A stretch of 10,286 nt of DNA from Euperipatoides rowelli (lineage: Eukaryota; Onychophora; Udeonychophora; Euonychophora; Peripatopsidae): assembly GCA_003024985.2 (NCBI GenBank), contig PXIH01S0028775.1. One strand, 5' to 3'. Under the pieces are notes generated by a model, which saw only the letters and a list, made by a program, of their open reading frames with translations, searched no databases and was not told the origin of the DNA. How positions within the stretch are numbered: position 1 is the first letter of the stretch; the number at the start of each line of letters is the position of its first letter. Positions 7,841 to 10,286 of this stretch are shown piece after piece. The position numbers were made by a program, and so were the translations under genes.

Positions 7841-8587
7841 ACTTTTGCTATAGTGGACAACAATGGTCGTATTTTAAAAGTAAGTGAACTGGATATTATT
7901 GCGATATATATTGAAAATAAGTGGAGGAATAATTTAGTTGAAATCACATTTTTACAGAAGAGGTTGGTGAAATTTATATAGTTTATTTCAATTGTTGCAA
8001 AGGACTAAATAAGATTCAATATGTTAATGTCAACAAATCTGTTTTGTTAGTGATTACTTTGAATCTGAGAAGATTATTTTTTTGCACATTTCTGAGATCA
8101 CCCTCAAGGCTATTCAGATTTTTTTTAAGGATTCATTGTCTAAATTGCGACAAATAATATTTGTTTCAACCGACGGTGAAGATTGTGAATTAAAGTAAAA
8201 CAATAAAGGTACTGCCGGTGAAAATTGGGACTATATTATACGATAATATTAATATTGATCAAATTCCATATTTTTTTAAAAAAAATTAATAATAATTTTG
8301 CCTGGATACACCTGGATAGGTGTGAAAAATAGGTTATCATGTAGGAATATTGAACTTTTGGTGAAGGATTGTGATAATTATTGGTGTTGTGACTATAAAT
8401 CCAAGCAATTGAGGATATAACTGTGATGCAAAGGCGTTAAAGAAAGCTATTATTACTTCTGGAGACTTAAATCTAGCTCAAAGAGCTGTAAATATTTGGA
8501 ATGGTGATTCTGGTAATGGTGTAAAGTTGAATGTGGAATTTACTGCTAAGGATTAAGGTGGTATGCAAGGTATTCAGCTGATGGAGT

Positions 8588-8591
8588 TTAA
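8588..8591. repeat. TTAA target duplication, left copy (MITE-2)
   Basis: TTAA lies directly outside the left terminal repeat and is repeated at 8822-8825. Confidence 0.85.
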
Positions 8592-8821
8592 CCCTTTCCA
8601 CTCCAAGGACGGTATTGTACCGCCATTTTTACTTCACAATTCTCAATTCAACAATCATTGTTAGCCTCAAAAATGGTTTAAATTAATAACATTTATGTTC
8701 AAAGGGACTAAAATATATTTGTTTTTAATCTTACCAAATGATTTTTAAAAAAACCAAAAAATTAAAATCAGGGGATTTAAAAGAATGCAAACAAGACAAT
8801 TTTCAATTGGAGTGGAAAGGG
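8592..8821. mobile_element. MITE-2: piggyBac-like TTAA element, 230 bp, perfect 15-bp TIRs
   Basis: CCCTTTCCACTCCAA (8592-8606) is exactly the reverse complement of 8807-8821, and TTAA flanks both ends, giving a 19-bp perfect inverted repeat including the target site. CCC next to TTAA fits the piggyBac-like pattern. Just inside the left end is a second palindrome, CGGTA-TTG-TACCG (8610-8622). The interior is non-coding, so it depends on a transposase from elsewhere. It interrupts LINE-B ORF1; the joined frame after removal is continuous. Identical termini suggest it is younger than MITE-1, whose TIRs have one mismatch, but that is a weak clock. Confidence 0.92.
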
Positions 8822-8825
8822 TTAA
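8822..8825. repeat. TTAA target duplication, right copy (MITE-2)
   Basis: This is the second TTAA. LINE-B ORF1 continues directly with codons NEVHIQIV. Confidence 0.85.
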
Positions 8826-8936
8826 TGAGGTTCATATTCAAATTGTCAAGGAGAAGGTGGATGTGAGTGACATTTTAACTGGTTTAAAGTGAGCTAAGAA
8901 ACGTAAATTGGATGAATAGCATTTTGAATTGGAATT

Positions 8937-10142
8937 ATGGAAGGTATAAATGTTCTTAAGTGTGTTAGTTTAAATGTTCAAGGGCTGAACTTAATAACAA
9001 AGAGAATGCATGTAGCTAAGCTGATTGTCTTGTTGGATCCTATCATTGTATCATTCCAGGAGACAAAACTGAAGGCTGGGGATAATTTTGGGTGGCCAGC
9101 TTTAACCAATTTATTTTTTATATTTGAGGGTAGAGATATGGCACCTGGGAGAGGGGTTATGACACTAATAAGGAGGAATTGCAGATTTTTGAAATTGTCT
9201 GATATTGCCAAAAACCTAGGTATATTATAATTGATGCATGTTATCTTCATGGGAGATTGATCATTGTAAATGTATATGCTCCTAATGTAGTTGCTGAAAC
9301 TAATATTTTAATGCAAAAAATTATGTCTTATATAGGTAGCATGAATCTTCCAATGATAGTATGTAGAGATTTGAATACTGATAATCTTGTACAGTTAAAA
9401 AACTTTAATAAGTATTTGATAAATCAACATATTATTGATGTTGCTGAATTTTCTGGTTTGGAATTTCACCCAATGAGAGTTGTTGCTAATGTTGTATCTA
9501 GGATTGATTATTTCTTGATATCTAAAAATATTATGTTAAATGCTGAAATGAAAATTACTTTAACCCATTTGTCAGATCATAGTATTTTGATATTGTTAAT
9601 TAATATGAAGAGTAATAATGATAATTTTGGGGAGTTGGGTGGTGTTATTCATGTTATAATGCATCCATCATTGATTTTAGATGTTGCCTTTGTTAATTCA
9701 ATTTATATTAAGATGATTGATAAATGTTAAGAATGTCAATTTTGTGATTAATCATTGGGTTAGGTTTAAACAGATTTATCAGTGAATTAGGTTTTAAACA
9801 GGTTTAAATAGAAGGAACAATGAATTAAATGATAATGTAAATATATTACAGAATATTTTGGAATCCTACCAATCTGAGGTGGATGAACCTATAATTATTG
9901 ATAAGATTAGGTTTCAGTTGAAAAAATTTTTAGACATGAAGGGGAATTTGCAAAAGATAATTTTTTTAAAGAAGATTATAAGAGATAGAGAAATGATTAC
10001 AAAGTCATTGACTAATCAAGTATTTCGGAAGGGTAATAGTGGGTTGATGCCTGTTATTAAATATAAAGGATATTTGGTTTATGGGATGGAATACCTCAGG
10101 TGTTGAATGAGTTTTTGGAGAAAAAAATGAGTGCTCTAAGTC
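8937..10142 (+). pseudogene. LINE-B ORF2 remnant: APE endonuclease, RT part not reached
   Basis: It starts at ATG 8937, 17 bases after the ORF1 stop. The first frame (8937-9230) has SLNVQGL (Asn at 8973) and SFQETKL with the catalytic Glu at 9060-9062. A shift near 9215-9230 moves to the frame that runs to 9730, with VNVYAPN (9266-9286), CRDLN in place of GDLN (Asp at 9368, Asn at 9374), SRIDYFLIS (9497-9523) and LSDHSILIL (9569-9595). All core catalytic residues of the endonuclease are therefore present apart from the Gly-to-Arg change before DLN. A third frame (9729-10106, with stops near 9780-9795) is the linker towards RT: WVRFKQIY, then FLKKIIRDREM and IKYKGYLVYG. It shifts once more and ends at the TTAA at 10143. 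These elements cut target DNA in the nucleus to prime reverse transcription. The copy is dead. Confidence 0.85.
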
Positions 10143-10146
10143 TTAA
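10143..10146. repeat. TTAA at the left edge of a probable third TTAA element
   Basis: LINE-B coding similarity ends here and GC-rich sequence beginning CCCTGCGGTC starts. The partner TTAA would lie beyond the window. Confidence 0.5.
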
Positions 10147-10286
10147 CCCTGCGGTCTTTGCGGTCGTAAAGTTACATGGGTAGTCACGGTATATCTGTGA
10201 GATAACATGTGTTTATTTCAAGATAAAATATACTTTTTATATATCATTTTGTTCCTTTTTTTATCAGGAATTTTTCTATATAAAAA
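10147..10286. mobile_element. Probable left end of a third piggyBac-like TTAA element (truncated by window)
   Basis: TTAA followed by CCCTGCGGTCTTTGCGG has the same TTAA/CCC form as the other two elements, with a short internal direct repeat TGCGGTC (10149-10155 and 10158-10164). After about 50 bases the sequence turns A/T-rich and non-coding, as in MITE-1 and MITE-2. The right end is not in the window, so neither the inverted repeat nor the length can be verified. The terminus differs from those of MITE-1 and MITE-2, so it is another family. Confidence 0.5.

Larger units (their letters stand above)
7841..8919 (+). pseudogene. LINE-B ORF1 remnant with decayed zinc knuckle and basic C-terminus
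   Basis: Several frames follow one another: 7841-7981, 8028-8198 (ending in TAA), DQIPYFF near 8257-8277, then 8280-8420, then 8425 to the TAG at 8917-8919, with extra stops at 8554 and 8890. RLSCRNIELLVKDC (8331-8372) aligns position by position with LINE-A knuckle 1 (CLSCRKVCYKSIKC): Cys1 is R, G is E, H is L, while Cys2 and Cys3 remain. The second knuckle is reduced to WCCDY (8382-8396). The end carries KKRKLDE (8896-8916), parallel to the basic tail in LINE-A. The frame shifts before the knuckle at an A-run near 8278-8285. MITE-2 splits the C-terminal part, and its removal joins MEF to NEVHIQIV. I did not recognise the RRM-like segment with confidence here. Confidence 0.6.
7841..10142 (+). 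mobile_element. LINE-B: second degenerate non-LTR retrotransposon, related to LINE-A
   Basis: It has the same layout and orientation as LINE-A: ORF1 with knuckle and basic tail, then ORF2 beginning with an APE endonuclease. Protein-level similarity to LINE-A is clear at the motifs but the two are well diverged, so these are different families or subfamilies of one clade rather than copies of one master. It is interrupted by MITE-2 (8592-8821) and by the TTAA element starting at 10147, before the RT domain is reached. The 5' end is uncertain. Confidence 0.8.

Noticed and set aside
8978-9250. Minus-strand frame opposite the LINE-B endonuclease
   Set aside because: Antisense shadow; the plus strand has SLNVQGL and SFQETKL.
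9565-9580. TTAACCCATTTGTCAG as a TTAA element end
   Set aside because: It is uninterrupted LINE-B coding sequence (LTHLSDH) and no inverted partner is seen.
1-10286. Host protein-coding gene, CRISPR array or a new defence-like system
   Set aside because: No multi-exon pattern, conserved host domain or regular spaced repeats were found; recognisable coding remnants are LINE proteins only.

Overview
The window looks like AT-rich, gene-poor nuclear DNA from a metazoan, probably an invertebrate. I cannot name the species. It is made almost entirely of decayed transposable elements separated by A/T-rich filler. I see no intact host gene, no functional RNA gene, no bacterial-type operon and no CRISPR array. 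Two ambiguous bases (N at 3763 and 7358) suggest draft assembly quality.

Layout. Positions 1-805 are AT-rich filler with one notable palindrome. A tRNA-derived SINE on the minus strand lies at 821-997, bracketed by a perfect 15-bp target-site duplication. A foldback element with 36-bp arms sits at 1309-1424. LINE-A (about 1799-6437, plus strand) is a decayed two-ORF non-LTR retrotransposon. Its ORF1 resembles the RRM-like plus zinc-knuckle type, and its ORF2 has an APE-type endonuclease followed by a reverse transcriptase; the relics of RT motifs A, B, C (YIDD) and D are readable across frames. LINE-A was later hit by two insertions. One is a 634-bp TTAA-flanked piggyBac-like MITE (3446-4079). 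The other is a 385-bp minus-strand retroposon of unknown family (4364-4748) with a 15-bp target-site duplication. Positions 6440-7840 are AT-rich spacer with hairpins, a C12/homopyrimidine tract and an isolated G-quadruplex motif.

LINE-B (about 7841-10142, plus strand) is a second, diverged relative of LINE-A in the same orientation. It keeps a degenerate ORF1 and a well-preserved APE endonuclease frame. It carries a 230-bp TTAA MITE with perfect 15-bp terminal inverted repeats (8592-8821). It is broken again at 10143-10146, where a third TTAA/CCC-type terminus begins and runs off the window.

How the parts relate. For all three fully contained insertions inside the LINEs, removing the insertion plus one target-site copy joins the LINE reading frame without a break. 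This makes the nested order LINE first, DNA transposon or retroposon later. It also means the LINE frames, although full of stops and shifts elsewhere, were still locally readable at those sites. I see no novel working system. The main interest is the transposon layering, three different TTAA/CC element ends all landing in LINE coding DNA, and the unidentified 385-bp retroposon.
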